From Kiloniella majae (lineage in GTDB: Bacteria; Pseudomonadota; Alphaproteobacteria; Kiloniellales; Kiloniellaceae): a stretch of 64,000 bases of DNA. Below are positions 1 through 10,276 of the stretch, piece after piece. Position 1 is the first letter of the stretch. Each line of letters opens with the position of its first letter. Under the pieces are notes generated by a model that did not search any database, was not told where the DNA came from, and worked only from the letters and a program-made list of their open reading frames with translations. Both the position numbers and the translations under genes were made by a program. The stretch spans positions 1 to 64,000 of the forward strand of contig NZ_MTSZ01000010.1 in the NCBI RefSeq assembly GCF_002118315.1. The letters are read 5' to 3'.

Positions 1-11
1 AGAACAAGTGC

Positions 12-43
12 ATAAAAAAGCCAGCTGCAAAATGCAGCTGGCT
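12..43 (-). terminator. hairpin with T-run on the minus strand
   Basis: A perfect 11-bp stem (19-29 with 33-43) with a 3-nt loop is followed, reading leftward, by a run of six T. In the plus direction the tail is poor in T, so the better terminator is for leftward transcription. No leftward gene is visible between here and the TetR gene, so it may end a short minus-strand RNA, or act weakly for a gene off the left edge. Confidence 0.6.
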
Positions 44-114
44 ATAACCTAAAAAAACGTCAACGTATTTCAGGACGGGTCAAATAATATAGGTAAAGTG
101 CTGATTTAAGAGTG

Positions 115-136
115 ATATACGTTTATCTACGTATAT
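115..136. promoter_or_regulatory. candidate TetR operator
   Basis: An 8-bp inverted repeat (ATATACGT at 115-122, ACGTATAT at 129-136) with a 6-bp spacer lies 57 bp before the start of the TetR gene. Size, symmetry and placement fit an autoregulatory TetR operator. That assignment is inferred from position. Confidence 0.5.
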
Positions 137-192
137 AAAAATTTCTCCGGTCTTTGTATTCTCGTAAAAAATGATAACCAAAGATTTACGAG

Positions 193-816
193 ATGACTCC
201 AAGCCCTACATTAGTCCGGCGGCGGTTGCCAGCCCAAGAGAGATCAAAACAGCGTGTCGAGAGGATCTTGCTTGCTGCATCAACATTGTTGACAACGAGC
301 AGTGTGGACAAACTGACGACGCGTCGTATCTCTGAACTTGCTGACGTCAACATTGCAACGCTTTATCAATTCTTTCCAAACAAAGAGGCCATTATTTTTG
401 CCCTTTATCAAAGATGGCTGAACGAAATGGATGAGGTCTTTGACCGTATGGAGATGAAGCAATCCCGACAGATGGGGTGGCGGGCACTCTTTGGTAAAAT
501 CTTCGATGCACTTAATCAGATTCAGACCGAATTGATTGTCAGGGATCGGTTGCTGAAAGCGATGGGCATGAATGAAGATCTAAGACAGTTAGATCTTGAT
601 CATAGCATCGTGCTTGCGAAGCGACTAGCGCGGTTAATGGCCAATCAAGGCTCTCATTTATCTGAATATGAGCTACAGGAACACGGGACATTAATTTTCC
701 ACTTTGAAAGAGCACTGGTTACGCCCTTGGCAAATGCAAAAGGAAATGATCAAGAGGTTCTTTACAAAAAAGGTAGAGACTTTTTGCTGGAAATGATTTC
801 TCTTGCGTTTCGGTAA
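193..816 (+). CDS. TetR family transcriptional regulator
   Basis: A 207-residue one-domain repressor type. The N-terminal helix-turn-helix lies at about residues 20-70, with the family pattern of a TTRRISELADV helix followed by IATLYQFFPNKEAI. The rest is an all-helical ligand and dimer domain that gives no ligand clue. The likely operator is the dyad at 115-136. The divergent neighbour, if any, is outside the window, and ilvD to the right is convergent and separated by a strong terminator, so ilvD is not an obvious target. The family is certain; the specific role is unknown. Confidence 0.9.
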   Translation: MTPSPTLVRRRLPAQERSKQRVERILLAASTLLTTSSVDKLTTRRISELADVNIATLYQFFPNKEAIIFALYQRWLNEMDEVFDRMEMKQSRQMGWRALFGKIFDALNQIQTELIVRDRLLKAMGMNEDLRQLDLDHSIVLAKRLARLMANQGSHLSEYELQEHGTLIFHFERALVTPLANAKGNDQEVLYKKGRDFLLEMISLAFR

Positions 817-842
817 ATAAGAAAGCGTCCTCAATAAACATG

Positions 843-881
843 AAAAGGCCGCAGAGTTAATCAAAACTCTGCGGCCTTTTT
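843..881. terminator. bidirectional terminator between tetR and ilvD
   Basis: A 16-bp perfect stem (843-858 with 865-880) has A-rich and T-rich flanks on both sides. It serves the rightward TetR gene and the leftward ilvD gene, which converge here. Confidence 0.9.
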
Positions 882-905
882 GTATTACCGATAGATTATT
901 ATCTA

Positions 906-2756
906 TTAGTCGTATTGGTCAACATCGCGATAAGCGCCTTTGTCGGCAGATGTTGTGAAGTGTGCATATGCTTTAAGGGCAGAGCTGACTTTCCGTTCAC
1001 GTGGTTTTACAGGCTTCCAGCCATCTTTACCCTTGGCATCCATGGCTTTACGACGCATGTCGAGTTCTTCATCACTAACAAGCACGTTAATTGTCCGGTT
1101 AGGGATATCAATTTCTATCGCATCACCAGCTTCAACAAGGCCGATAGCACCGCCTTGTGCTGCTTCTGGTGAGGCGTGACCAATTGACAAGCCGGAAGTA
1201 CCGCCAGAGAAGCGTCCATCGGTTAGAAGGGCGCAGGCTTTACCAAGTCCCATGGACTTCAGGTAACTGGTTGGGTAAAGCATCTCCTGCATACCCGGGC
1301 CGCCTTTGGGGCCTTCGTAACGGATAACGACGACGTCACCGGCAACAACTTCACCACTGAGCACGCCAGCTACGGCAGCATCCTGAGATTCGAAGATACG
1401 TGCGCTTCCAGTGAATTTGAGAATAGAGTCGTCAACACCAGCTGTTTTTACAACGCAACCGTCCAGAGCAATGTTCCCGAACAGAACGGCAAGGCCGCCT
1501 TCCTGACTAAAGGCATTTTCGCCGCTGTGGATACAACCGTTCGCCCGGTCATCATCCAGAGACGAATAATATCGGTCCTGACTGAAAGCCTCTGTCGTGC
1601 GAACACCACCAGGAGCAGCTGAATAGAACTTTTTAACTTCGGGATCATCGGTTTTCATGATGTCCCATTTATCAATAGCATCACCAAGTGTCTTTTCATG
1701 AACTGTCGGGCGGTCACGGTGAATCAAACCGCAACGATCAAGTTCGCCCAAGAGCCCCATAATACCGCCGGCACGGTGGACGTCTTCCATATGGTATTTG
1801 GTTGTTGATGGCGCGACCTTGGCAAGCTGAGGCACTTTTCTGGAAAGTGCATCGATATCTGACATGGTAAAGTCAACGCCACCTTCTTTTGCCATAGCAA
1901 GGATGTGAAGGATTGTATTTGTTGAGCCACCCATGGCAATGTCGAGGACCATGGCGTTTTGATAGGTCTCAAACGTTGCGATACCACGTGGTGTAACGCT
2001 TTCGTCACCGTCTTGGTAGTAACGTTTTGTGAGGTCGACGATACGGCGTCCGGCTTCTCTGAAGAGTTCTCCGCGTTTTTTATGAGTGGCAAGCAAGGAT
2101 CCGTTACCGGGTAGGGAAAGGCCCATTGCCTCACTCAGGCAGTTCATAGAGTTTGCCGTAAACATTCCAGAGCAGGAACCGCAGGTTGGGCAAGCTGATC
2201 GTTCAATAGCGGCAACATCTTCGTCACTGACATTTGGATCGGCGGCATCAACCATGGCATCAACAAGATCGAGCTTCCGCTCGGTACCATCGAGAATGAT
2301 TTTACCAGCTTCCATGGGGCCGCCGGAAATAAAGATTGCCGGTATGTTCAGGCGCATTGCTGCCATGAGCATGCCGGGCGTAATCTTATCGCAGTTGGAA
2401 ATACAGACGACAGCATCGGCACAGTGCGCGTTACACATATATTCGACGGCATCTGCAATGACTTCACGTGAGGGCAAGCTGTAGAGCATACCGTCGTGTC
2501 CCATTGCGATACCATCATCAACGGCAATGGTATTGAACTCTTTTGCTACACCGCCTGATTTTTCAATTTCTTCGGCAACTAAGCCGCCAAGATCTTTCAG
2601 GTGGACATGGCCGGGAACAAACTGTGTGAATGAGTTGGCAATGGCGATAATCGGTTTTCCGAAATCATCATCTTTCATACCAGTCGCGCGCCACAGGCCG
2701 CGGGCACCTGCCATGTTTCTGCCATGGGTGGAGGTTCTTGAACGATACTCAGGCAC
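906..2756 (-). CDS. ilvD: dihydroxy-acid dehydratase
   Basis: Converts 2,3-dihydroxy-isovalerate and 2,3-dihydroxy-3-methylvalerate to the 2-keto acids of valine and isoleucine synthesis, in the cytoplasm. At 616 residues it matches the E. coli enzyme length. Iron-sulfur ligand motifs are intact: the [11 protein letters not shown] segment, and the [18 protein letters not shown] segment near residue 195. The N-terminal [18 protein letters not shown] signature is also clear. The start is GTG, with AGGA about 9 nt upstream. It stands alone rather than with ilvBN/ilvC, and it ends against the terminator shared with tetR. Confidence 0.98.
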   Translation of the reverse strand: MPEYRSRTSTHGRNMAGARGLWRATGMKDDDFGKPIIAIANSFTQFVPGHVHLKDLGGLVAEEIEKSGGVAKEFNTIAVDDGIAMGHDGMLYSLPSREVIADAVEYMCNAHCADAVVCISNCDKITPGMLMAAMRLNIPAIFISGGPMEAGKIILDGTERKLDLVDAMVDAADPNVSDEDVAAIERSACPTCGSCSGMFTANSMNCLSEAMGLSLPGNGSLLATHKKRGELFREAGRRIVDLTKRYYQDGDESVTPRGIATFETYQNAMVLDIAMGGSTNTILHILAMAKEGGVDFTMSDIDALSRKVPQLAKVAPSTTKYHMEDVHRAGGIMGLLGELDRCGLIHRDRPTVHEKTLGDAIDKWDIMKTDDPEVKKFYSAAPGGVRTTEAFSQDRYYSSLDDDRANGCIHSGENAFSQEGGLAVLFGNIALDGCVVKTAGVDDSILKFTGSARIFESQDAAVAGVLSGEVVAGDVVVIRYEGPKGGPGMQEMLYPTSYLKSMGLGKACALLTDGRFSGGTSGLSIGHASPEAAQGGAIGLVEAGDAIEIDIPNRTINVLVSDEELDMRRKAMDAKGKDGWKPVKPRERKVSSALKAYAHFTTSADKGAYRDVDQYD

Positions 2757-2910
2757 AGTAATAATCCTAACGTTACGTCGTGTCTTTAATTAAGTTTCTT
2801 GTAAGATAATTAGGTAATCCATTGCCTCACGTCCATGCTTATTTCGCAAAAGAATGAAAAAGTTACCGAATCTAAGGGAAATTAAGAGAATTGAGGGGGG
2901 AAACCCAAGC

Positions 2911-3642
2911 TTACGAACGGTTGTATTTCGATTTATGTCTTATCTTTATACCACGCGGAAGTTCGTCCGGACAAAGTAGCGGCAAGGTCTTGTGTCTGAA
3001 AAAGGGAAAGATGGCCATGCCACCAAAAAAACCAATGATGTGCGCCCACCAGGCAACTCCGGACTCGCCAGGTAGAAAGGCTGAAAATATTTGAAAACCG
3101 ATCCAGAAAATAAGTAAGAGGTATGCGCGAACGAAAATCGGGATCATAAAGATTGGAATAAGGACTTTTGCTTTTGGATATTGCAGTAAGTATGCCCCAA
3201 GAATGCCCGAAACAGCGCCACTTGCGCCGACGATTGGCGATTGGGGCGATCCTGTAATCAGAGTTTGTCCGATACCTGCAATCACACCACAGCAGATGAA
3301 GAAGGCAAAAAAGCGCCTGTGCCCCATCGCATCTTCGACGTTATCACCAAAAACCCAGAGATAAACCATGTTCCCGGCGAGGTGCATAAAGCTGCCATGG
3401 AGGAAGTTATAGGTAACGAGTGTGAATATGGGGGCCACCCAGTCAATGGATTGAGGGCGTTGTGCTACACCCAGGAGTACATCCGGAATTAATCCCAGAC
3501 CATAGATCATTCGAACCATGAAAGGTTCTGGCGACATTGTCTGGATTAGATAGATAAGACAACAGCAAAGAATGGCAGCTATGGTAACCCACGGTTTGTC
3601 GATAAGAAGTCTGGGCAGGTTATCGAATAGGGGAAAGAACAT
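2911..3642 (-). CDS. rhomboid family intramembrane serine protease
   Basis: A 243-residue polytopic membrane protein with about six hydrophobic segments. The rhomboid catalytic serine is in GASGAVSG (about residue 142), the partner histidine is in WWAHIIGFFGG near residue 203, and the HGSFMHLAGNMVYLWVFG segment of the rhomboid core precedes them. It cleaves substrates within the inner membrane; the substrates are unknown. It is the third gene of a leftward run erpA-xth-rhomboid, 50 bp after xth. The family is confident; a specific name such as GlpG is not justified. Confidence 0.93.
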   Translation of the reverse strand: MFFPLFDNLPRLLIDKPWVTIAAILCCCLIYLIQTMSPEPFMVRMIYGLGLIPDVLLGVAQRPQSIDWVAPIFTLVTYNFLHGSFMHLAGNMVYLWVFGDNVEDAMGHRRFFAFFICCGVIAGIGQTLITGSPQSPIVGASGAVSGILGAYLLQYPKAKVLIPIFMIPIFVRAYLLLIFWIGFQIFSAFLPGESGVAWWAHIIGFFGGMAIFPFFRHKTLPLLCPDELPRGIKIRHKSKYNRS

Positions 3643-3692
3643 GTTGGTTGCCTATGCCTAATGTCCCCTTGGGACCTAACCGTTCGGATGGA

Positions 3693-4478
3693 TCAGACTG
3701 ATAGCTCGCAAAAGACCGGGGTGTGATCTGATGGTGATTCTTTGCCCCGAGGTTCTTTATCAATACTACAGCTTGTTAAAATATCAGCCGCCTGTGGTGA
3801 AAGCATCATTAGATCGATACGGATCCCGTTGTTATGATCAAAAGCACTCCGTTGATAATCCCAATAGCTATAGACATGGGCTTCTTTGTTGAGCGCGCGC
3901 CATGCCTCGGTGTAGCCCAGGTTTTCCATCGCCCGAAAGCGATCTCTTGAACTTGGATGGGTGTGCGCACTGCCGTCAAAGCGTTTGGGGGAAAAGACAT
4001 CATCGTCTGTTGGGATTAAATTAAAATCACCTGCAAGTACAATGGGCTGTTCCGTTTCCAGCAATTTTTGAGCGTGCGCGTTAAGACGATCCATCCATTT
4101 CAGCTTGTAGGGAAATTTGATTTCGTCGGTCAGGTTACTGTTGTTGTTACCATTGGGCAGATATATTGAAGCAACTCTTATGCCAAAGGTAGTTCCTTCG
4201 ACGTATCTGGCGTGATCATCTTCCAGATCCCCGGGAAGCTCTCTGATGACGTCAGTAATCGGCTCTTTGGATATCAGGGCAACGCCGTTATAGCTTTTTT
4301 GTCCAACGACTTCGACATGATAGCCAAGCTCTTCAAACTCCAGATAGGGGAATTTTTCTGAGACTGTTTTGAGTTCCTGTAGCAGAAGAACATCTGGAGA
4401 GGCCGTTTTAATCCAATCAAGAACATTTGGAAGTCGTTTGTTGATGGAATTCACATTCCAAGTTGCGATCTTGACCAT
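3693..4478 (-). CDS. xth: exodeoxyribonuclease III
   Basis: An exonuclease III / AP endonuclease of the EEP superfamily, acting in base excision repair. The start MVKIATWNVNSINKRL is canonical, followed by LLLQELK (catalytic Glu), AGDFNLIPTDDD and the C-terminal SDHTPV motif. The ATG at 4478 is chosen over an in-frame TTG at 4526 because the family begins directly at this beta strand; this gives 261 residues. It lies 80 bp downstream of erpA on the same strand. Confidence 0.96.
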   Translation of the reverse strand: MVKIATWNVNSINKRLPNVLDWIKTASPDVLLLQELKTVSEKFPYLEFEELGYHVEVVGQKSYNGVALISKEPITDVIRELPGDLEDDHARYVEGTTFGIRVASIYLPNGNNNSNLTDEIKFPYKLKWMDRLNAHAQKLLETEQPIVLAGDFNLIPTDDDVFSPKRFDGSAHTHPSSRDRFRAMENLGYTEAWRALNKEAHVYSYWDYQRSAFDHNNGIRIDLMMLSPQAADILTSCSIDKEPRGKESPSDHTPVFCELSV

Positions 4479-4558
4479 TGAATGAAGGCTCACACTAGAG
4501 ATTTGAAAGTTAGGAAGCGGACGCAAGGTTGCGCCCTACTTTTATATGGCACTACATC

Positions 4559-4906
4559 TTATATGGCAAAAGAAGTGCCGCAGCCACAAGAAGCCGTCGC
4601 ATTCGGGTTTGTGATACGAAATGATGCGCCCATCAGGTCTTCGACAAAATCAATTTCCGAGCCATTTAGAAGATCCAAAGACATTTCGTCGATCACGGCT
4701 TTGGTGCCGTCCTTCTGAAAGGTTTTGTCGTCTTCGTTGACAGAACTGTCAAAAGAGAAACCATATTGGAAACCTGAACAACCGCCGCCAGAGACTGTTA
4801 TTCGCAACATTAAGTCTGGCTTGCCTTCCTGTTCTGCCAACCAAGCGACCCGCTTTGCTGCGCTGCTTGATAAGGAGATAAAAGGAGTTTGATTGTCTGT
4901 TGTCAT
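4559..4906 (-). CDS. erpA: A-type iron-sulfur carrier, ErpA-like
   Basis: A small (115 aa) HesB/IscA-fold protein that passes iron-sulfur clusters to apo-proteins. The three conserved cysteines are present: one in GGGCSGFQYGF and two in the C-terminal CGCGTSF. It is divergent from dgt across 250 bp. ErpA, IscA and SufA are hard to separate by sequence alone. ErpA is preferred because no isc or suf genes are adjacent and because this position beside dgt and xth is common in alphaproteobacteria. Confidence 0.9.
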   Translation of the reverse strand: MTTDNQTPFISLSSSAAKRVAWLAEQEGKPDLMLRITVSGGGCSGFQYGFSFDSSVNEDDKTFQKDGTKAVIDEMSLDLLNGSEIDFVEDLMGASFRITNPNATASCGCGTSFAI

Positions 4907-5156
4907 GTTCTACTCATAACCTGTAAGCCTGAAGTGTTATTAGCATTACACGAGAGGCTTGTTGTTAATCTGACTCTATAGATAGGTTATCGTGTCAGTG
5001 AAATCTATTAATTTTTTTAGTTCCTGCTCACTGATTTCCGTTTGAAGGCTGTCGCTTTTTTTATAACCAAGCATTTTTGTATGAAATTTCCCCTTCGTTA
5101 AGATCTAAATGCCTCAAATTACTTTACTAAGTCTCTTCGCAGGTTAGTCTTTCCTT

Positions 5157-6344
5157 ATGACGCAAAACGATTCGAAAAAATTATATGCATCTTTTCCTGA
5201 AAGCAGTAGGGGGCGCTTGCTTAAAGAACCAGAGAGCAAGACAAGAACCTGTTTTCAGAGGGATCGGGATCGTATTATCCATTCTGTTGCGTTTCGTCGG
5301 CTGCAATATAAAACGCAAGTCTTTGTCTATCACGAGGGTGATCATTTTCGAACACGTCTGACCCATTCCCTTGAGGTTGCTCAGATTGCTCGATCTTTGA
5401 GCCGGACACTTGGAATAAATGAAGATTTGGCTGAAGGTGTCGCGCTTGCTCACGATCTTGGGCACACCCCTTTTGGACATGCGGGGGAAGATGCCATGCA
5501 CGATGTCATGGAACCCTTTGGCGGTTTTGACCATAACGAACAGACTTTTCGCATCGTCACGCAGTTGGAACGACGGTATGCTGATTTTAACGGACTTAAT
5601 CTGACGTGGGAGAGTTTGGAAGGTCTGGCAAAGCACAATGGTCCTGTTGATGGACCAAACAGCCGGGAAGAATATGTACCTGAATCCATGTCAAAATATT
5701 GCAAGAATGCAAGGGATTTAGAGCTTACTTCCTTTGCAAGTCTTGAGGCACAGGTCGCTGCCATTGCAGATGATATTGCTTATAATAATCACGATATAGA
5801 TGATGGTATCAGGGCCGGTTTATTTACTGTTGATGATCTTTTGCCCATTCCGGTGGTCGGTGATATATTCCGCGAAGTTTTGAAGAAATACCCTAATCTG
5901 GAAACGGAAAGTCTTGTCCACGAAGCGGTACGTCGACTGGTTGATTATATGATCAGTGATGTTTTGCAGGAAACGCAAACAAGATTACAGAAAGCAAATC
6001 CAAAGACAGTTTTTGATATTCGCTGTCAAACTAGGGCAATGGTTGCTTTTTCGGATCAGTTTCGTGTGGCAGAAAAGCAATTACGAGCGTTTTTATTTGA
6101 ACACATGTATCGCCATGAAAAAGTCAAAGAAATGCGTAAACGTGTAAAGCAGGTTGTGAGAAACCTCTTTTCGCATTATTCAGAGCACCCAGAAGAGCTT
6201 CCTGACTATTGGCGTCTTGAAGCTGGTACTAAACTAACAAAGCGTAGCGCAAGATTGATCGCGGACTATATCGCTGGTATGACCGACCGATACGCTTTTG
6301 AACAACATAGACAGATTTTTAATCTGGATTTTGAGATAAAATGA
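5157..6344 (+). CDS. dgt: deoxyguanosinetriphosphate triphosphohydrolase-like protein
   Basis: An HD-domain dNTP triphosphohydrolase (type 2 Dgt) of 395 residues that splits dNTPs to nucleoside and triphosphate. Metal ligands are visible as H70 (LTHSLEVAQ), H99-D100 ([13 protein letters not shown]) and the later [12 protein letters not shown] segment. It heads a tight rightward operon. Its stop overlaps the argS start by 4 nt (ATGA), so the two are probably translationally coupled. This dgt-argS-SPOR order is a core alphaproteobacterial arrangement. Confidence 0.95.
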   Translation: MTQNDSKKLYASFPESSRGRLLKEPESKTRTCFQRDRDRIIHSVAFRRLQYKTQVFVYHEGDHFRTRLTHSLEVAQIARSLSRTLGINEDLAEGVALAHDLGHTPFGHAGEDAMHDVMEPFGGFDHNEQTFRIVTQLERRYADFNGLNLTWESLEGLAKHNGPVDGPNSREEYVPESMSKYCKNARDLELTSFASLEAQVAAIADDIAYNNHDIDDGIRAGLFTVDDLLPIPVVGDIFREVLKKYPNLETESLVHEAVRRLVDYMISDVLQETQTRLQKANPKTVFDIRCQTRAMVAFSDQFRVAEKQLRAFLFEHMYRHEKVKEMRKRVKQVVRNLFSHYSEHPEELPDYWRLEAGTKLTKRSARLIADYIAGMTDRYAFEQHRQIFNLDFEIK

Positions 6345-8095
6345 ACGTTTTCAAAGACCTAAGAAGTAAAGTTGTCGCGCAATTAGAAGATATGGCTGCT
6401 GCAGGGGAAATTCCTGCAGGTCTGGACTTTAGCCGAGTAGCTGCTGAACCACCGCGAGACTCTTCTCACGGAGATGCTGCAACCAATGCTGCGATGGTTC
6501 TTTCCAAAGTTGCAGGGATGAAACCACGTGATCTTGCTGGCTTGTTGGCAACCCGATTAGAATCTTTGGACGTTATCAAATCTGTAGAGATAGCTGGGCC
6601 CGGTTTTATCAATCTGCGTCTGGACGAAAATTTCTGGTTTGAACAGGTTGGGACAATCCTCAAGGCAGGTAAGTCTTATGGTGATTCTGATATGGGGCAG
6701 GGAGAAAGAGTAAATGTTGAGTACGTCTCTGCAAACCCGACCGGCCCTTTAACCGTTGGTCACGCACGTGGCGCCGTTGTCGGCGATGCACTAGCAGCTC
6801 TTCTTTCAAAAGTGGGCTATGATGTTAGCAAAGAATACTACATTAATGACGCGGGTAATCAGGTCAATGTTCTCGCTAACTCTGCTTTTCTAAGATACCG
6901 CGAAGCCCTCGGCGAAGATATCGGAGAAATACCAGAAGGTTTTTATCCCGGCGCATATTTAAAAGATGTTGGTAAAGCACTTGCTGACAGAGATGGTGAC
7001 AAGTGGCTGGGTACAGAAGAAGCTGTTTGGTTGCCGGATGTTCGTAAGTTTGCCATAGACCAACTACTTGATCTTATTCGCTGTGATCTGGCGGCTCTCG
7101 GTGTTGTTATGGATGTCTATTCGTCAGAACGCGCACTTGTTGAAGCGGGTGGGGTCGATGAAGTCATGAAATTCCTGGAAGCAAACGATCTGGTTTATAC
7201 AGGGGTTCTGGAACCACCAAAAGGCAAGAAACCTGATGACTGGGAAGCTCGTCCACAAACGCTTTTCAAATCAACTGATTTTGGTGACGACGTAGATCGT
7301 CCAATCAAAAAATCGGATGGTAGTTGGACTTATTTTGCGGGTGACATGGCATACCACCTTGACAAGTATCGTCGCGGGTTTAACACGATGATCAACGTTT
7401 GGGGTGCAGATCACAGCGGTTATATTAAGCGGATGCAGGCGGCTGTTAATGCTATGACCGAGAAAAAAGGCAGCCTTGATGTTAAAGTCTGTCAACTCGT
7501 GAAATTGATGCGCGATGGCGAAATTGTGAAAATGTCTAAACGTTCGGGCAATTTCATTACGCTACGTTCAGTGATTGATGAAGTTGGAAAAGATGTTGTT
7601 CGCTTTATCATGCTTACGCGAAAGAACGATGCGTCTCTTGATTTCGATTTGGTAAAAGTGCTGGAGCAAAGTAAAGATAATCCCGTTTTTTACGTACAAT
7701 ACGCACATGCCCGTAATTGTTCAGTTCTCAAGCATGCCAAAGACGAATTTCCTTCAATCGATTTGACGAACGAAACTTTAAAAAACTTGGACCTGTCTGT
7801 TCTTAACAGTGAAAGCGAACTCAGCCTCATTAAAGCTCTTTGTGCTTGGCCGAGATTGCTTGAAAGTGCAGGGGAAGCGCACGAACCGCATAGAATAGCG
7901 TTTTATCTCTATGATTTAGCTTCTGAACTGCACTCATTGTACCACAAAGGAAAGCTCAACACGCGGTTGCGCTTTATTGTGCGTGATGATCAAGAGTTAA
8001 CACAAGCTCGTATGGCGCTTGTAGAAGCTACAAAAATTGTCATTGCTTCCGGCCTTGAAATGTTTGGAATTGAACCCGCCGAGGAGATGCGCTGA
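6341..8095 (+). CDS. argS: arginine-tRNA ligase
   Basis: A class I aminoacyl-tRNA synthetase of 584 residues that charges tRNA-Arg. The HIGH-type signature lies in [14 protein letters not shown] at residues 131-144. The KMSKS-type loop appears as KMSKRSG at about residue 397, and the DALR anticodon-binding domain closes the protein. The N-terminal Add1 domain typical of ArgS is present. The start overlaps dgt by 4 nt and the stop overlaps the SPOR gene by 1 nt. Confidence 0.98.
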   Translation: MNVFKDLRSKVVAQLEDMAAAGEIPAGLDFSRVAAEPPRDSSHGDAATNAAMVLSKVAGMKPRDLAGLLATRLESLDVIKSVEIAGPGFINLRLDENFWFEQVGTILKAGKSYGDSDMGQGERVNVEYVSANPTGPLTVGHARGAVVGDALAALLSKVGYDVSKEYYINDAGNQVNVLANSAFLRYREALGEDIGEIPEGFYPGAYLKDVGKALADRDGDKWLGTEEAVWLPDVRKFAIDQLLDLIRCDLAALGVVMDVYSSERALVEAGGVDEVMKFLEANDLVYTGVLEPPKGKKPDDWEARPQTLFKSTDFGDDVDRPIKKSDGSWTYFAGDMAYHLDKYRRGFNTMINVWGADHSGYIKRMQAAVNAMTEKKGSLDVKVCQLVKLMRDGEIVKMSKRSGNFITLRSVIDEVGKDVVRFIMLTRKNDASLDFDLVKVLEQSKDNPVFYVQYAHARNCSVLKHAKDEFPSIDLTNETLKNLDLSVLNSESELSLIKALCAWPRLLESAGEAHEPHRIAFYLYDLASELHSLYHKGKLNTRLRFIVRDDQELTQARMALVEATKIVIASGLEMFGIEPAEEMR

Positions 8096-9168
8096 TGTCA
8101 TCAAACTCTTCCGATGATGATCTAAAGGATTTTGAGAAAGTTCGACACAACGAGAGCATGCGCGTATCGACGGATAGAGATGCGCAAGATGTTCATGACG
8201 AATTTTCCAATGAAGAATATTGGGAAGACGATCTGGATTTTGATGATGATCCCGGTGCTGGTCTGTTTAAGAAGCTTGTGCCGATAGGTCTGGGCCTGAT
8301 TGCTGTGGCCGTTGTAGGCGGTGGTATTCTGATTATGCTTGGTGATAACAAGCCAAGTAATAATATTCCCGACGCTATTCCTCTGATTGAGGCTGAAACG
8401 ACGCCGGAAAAAACCAAGCCGGAATCGCCGGGAGGAATGGTTATCCCGCATCAGGACAAACTCGTTCTTAATAATGATTCCAGCACAAGTGGTACCGCAC
8501 AGGTTGAAAAGCTGTTGCCGCCACCTGAAATACCGCAACCTCCTAAAACCCCAGAGCCTGAAATTAATAGTTCTGTTGAAGCGACTGCTCAGTCCGCGAC
8601 AAACGAAGCTCAAACACAGGTAACTGCAACTGAAGAATCTGCACAATCAGTTGCGAAGAAAGTTGAAACAACTGGGGTTGAAGAGCAACCTTTGGCGAGT
8701 ACAGGTGAGGGGAGTACAATTCCAAAACCACCTGAGCCAAAAGTATCAGAAGTAGAATCTGTTCTTGCACCGAAACCTGAGGCAGAAGTGGCTAAAAAGG
8801 TAGAAGCTCCGAAAGCACCAGATCCTGTGGTGTCAGAGCCATCTTCTGCCACGACTACCAAGAAGGTTGAGCCAAAAGTAACAACTCCGGCTGCTGTTCC
8901 ACAAAAGCCGGTATCTGGTCAATACGTTCTGCAGTTGGCTTCTTTGAAATCCAAAGACGGCGCAATGACTGAATGGAAGAACATGCAGCGCAAGTTGAAT
9001 GATCTTTTGGGCAGTAAGCAGCCGATTATTGAAAAAGCGTCTATTTCCGGCGTAGGTGTTCGTTATCGACTGCAAACAGGACCTTTTGAAAATAAACAAG
9101 CCGCGAGTGATTTTTGCTCAAAGCTGAAAGCAGCCAAACGTGATTGTTTGGTCAAGAAAGTTAAATAA
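8095..9168 (+). CDS. SPOR domain membrane protein
   Basis: A 357-residue bitopic protein. It has an acidic cytoplasmic N-terminus, one membrane segment at about residues 62-82 (PIGLGLIAVAVVGGGILIML), a long Pro/Glu/Lys/Thr-rich periplasmic linker, and a C-terminal SPOR domain (about 277-357, from QYVLQLASLKS). SPOR domains bind denuded septal peptidoglycan, so a role at the division site is likely. Its place between argS and nagZ is typical of alphaproteobacteria. The linker is low-complexity and poorly conserved, so only the ends identify it. Confidence 0.92.
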   Translation: MSSNSSDDDLKDFEKVRHNESMRVSTDRDAQDVHDEFSNEEYWEDDLDFDDDPGAGLFKKLVPIGLGLIAVAVVGGGILIMLGDNKPSNNIPDAIPLIEAETTPEKTKPESPGGMVIPHQDKLVLNNDSSTSGTAQVEKLLPPPEIPQPPKTPEPEINSSVEATAQSATNEAQTQVTATEESAQSVAKKVETTGVEEQPLASTGEGSTIPKPPEPKVSEVESVLAPKPEAEVAKKVEAPKAPDPVVSEPSSATTTKKVEPKVTTPAAVPQKPVSGQYVLQLASLKSKDGAMTEWKNMQRKLNDLLGSKQPIIEKASISGVGVRYRLQTGPFENKQAASDFCSKLKAAKRDCLVKKVK

Positions 9169-9185
9169 GGTTCGGGAGTGAGGTT

Positions 9186-10202
9186 GTGGGGGTGAATTCA
9201 GTTGTCTTTGGGTGTAAAGGTCATAGCTTAACCGATTGGGAAAAAGGTTTTTTTTCGGAAGTTAAGCCCTATGGTTATATTCTCTTTGCCCGAAACTGTG
9301 ACACCCCTGGTCAGATAAAGAACCTTATTTCTGAGCTGAAATCGCTTTCTGGAAATGATGATCTGCCTGTTCTGATTGATCAGGAAGGTGGACGTGTTGC
9401 CCGATTACGTCCACCTCATTGGCGCAAGACACCACCGGCTGCCATCTTTGGACAGATATTTGATCAAGACCAAGAGAAGGCCCTAAGAGCAACCTATTTA
9501 AATGCTTGCTTGATTGCTTATGAGCTCAGAGAGCTCGGTGTAACGGCTGACTGTGCGCCTGTATTGGACCTGACAATACCGGGTGCGCATGAAATTGTTG
9601 GGGATCGATCCTATGGGGCTACGCCAGAGAAAGTCGCAACCATAGGAGCAAAGGTTATCGAGGGTTTCTTGCATAGTGGAATAATGCCTGTGGTTAAGCA
9701 CTTGCCCGGACATGGCCGTGCAACAGTTGATAGCCATAAAGAATTGCCAAGGGTCGATACATCACGGGATGAGCTTTCAAGTCATGATATCAAGGCTTTC
9801 AAGCTCTTGAATTCTGCCCCTTGGGGGATGACGGCACATGTTATTTACGAAACGATTGACCCGCAAAATATTGCGACTGTCTCGCCTACGGTGATTGAGC
9901 AGGTTATCCGTGATGAGATTGGGTTTGAGGGTATTTTGCTTTCTGACGATCTTTCCATGAAAGCCATGACGGGAACTTATGAAGAGCGCGCAAAGGCTGC
10001 ACTGTTAGCTGGGTGTGATTTGGCTTTGCATTGTAATGGGGATCAGCAGGAAATGCTGTCCGTTGCCAAAGGGCTGCAGGAAATTGATAGCACTAAGGCG
10101 GATCGTTTGGATTTGGCTTGGAAACTACGCCAAGACAACCATATTGAGTGGGATGAAGCACTCAATGAACTTACAGAAATAATCTCTCCTTACTGGTCAT
10201 AA
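9186..10202 (+). CDS. nagZ: beta-N-acetylhexosaminidase
   Basis: A glycoside hydrolase family 3 enzyme of 338 residues that removes GlcNAc from anhydromuropeptides in cytoplasmic cell-wall recycling. The KHLPGHG loop with its following DSHKELP carries the Asp/His general acid pair of NagZ. The nucleophile Asp is in LLSDDLSMKAM at about residue 255. The start is GTG with a GGAGTGAGG ribosome site. It follows the SPOR gene by 17 bp. Confidence 0.96.
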   Translation: MGVNSVVFGCKGHSLTDWEKGFFSEVKPYGYILFARNCDTPGQIKNLISELKSLSGNDDLPVLIDQEGGRVARLRPPHWRKTPPAAIFGQIFDQDQEKALRATYLNACLIAYELRELGVTADCAPVLDLTIPGAHEIVGDRSYGATPEKVATIGAKVIEGFLHSGIMPVVKHLPGHGRATVDSHKELPRVDTSRDELSSHDIKAFKLLNSAPWGMTAHVIYETIDPQNIATVSPTVIEQVIRDEIGFEGILLSDDLSMKAMTGTYEERAKAALLAGCDLALHCNGDQQEMLSVAKGLQEIDSTKADRLDLAWKLRQDNHIEWDEALNELTEIISPYWS

Positions 10203-10276
10203 TTACTTTATTGATCATAAGTCATTGGCTCTGAATTTCAGAGCTGTTCGTTTCTAAAACACAGGTTTTTCATTTC

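Noticed and set aside
1724-2134. 136-codon minus-strand frame inside ilvD
   Set aside because: Shadow of ilvD in another frame; no ribosome site and no family resemblance.
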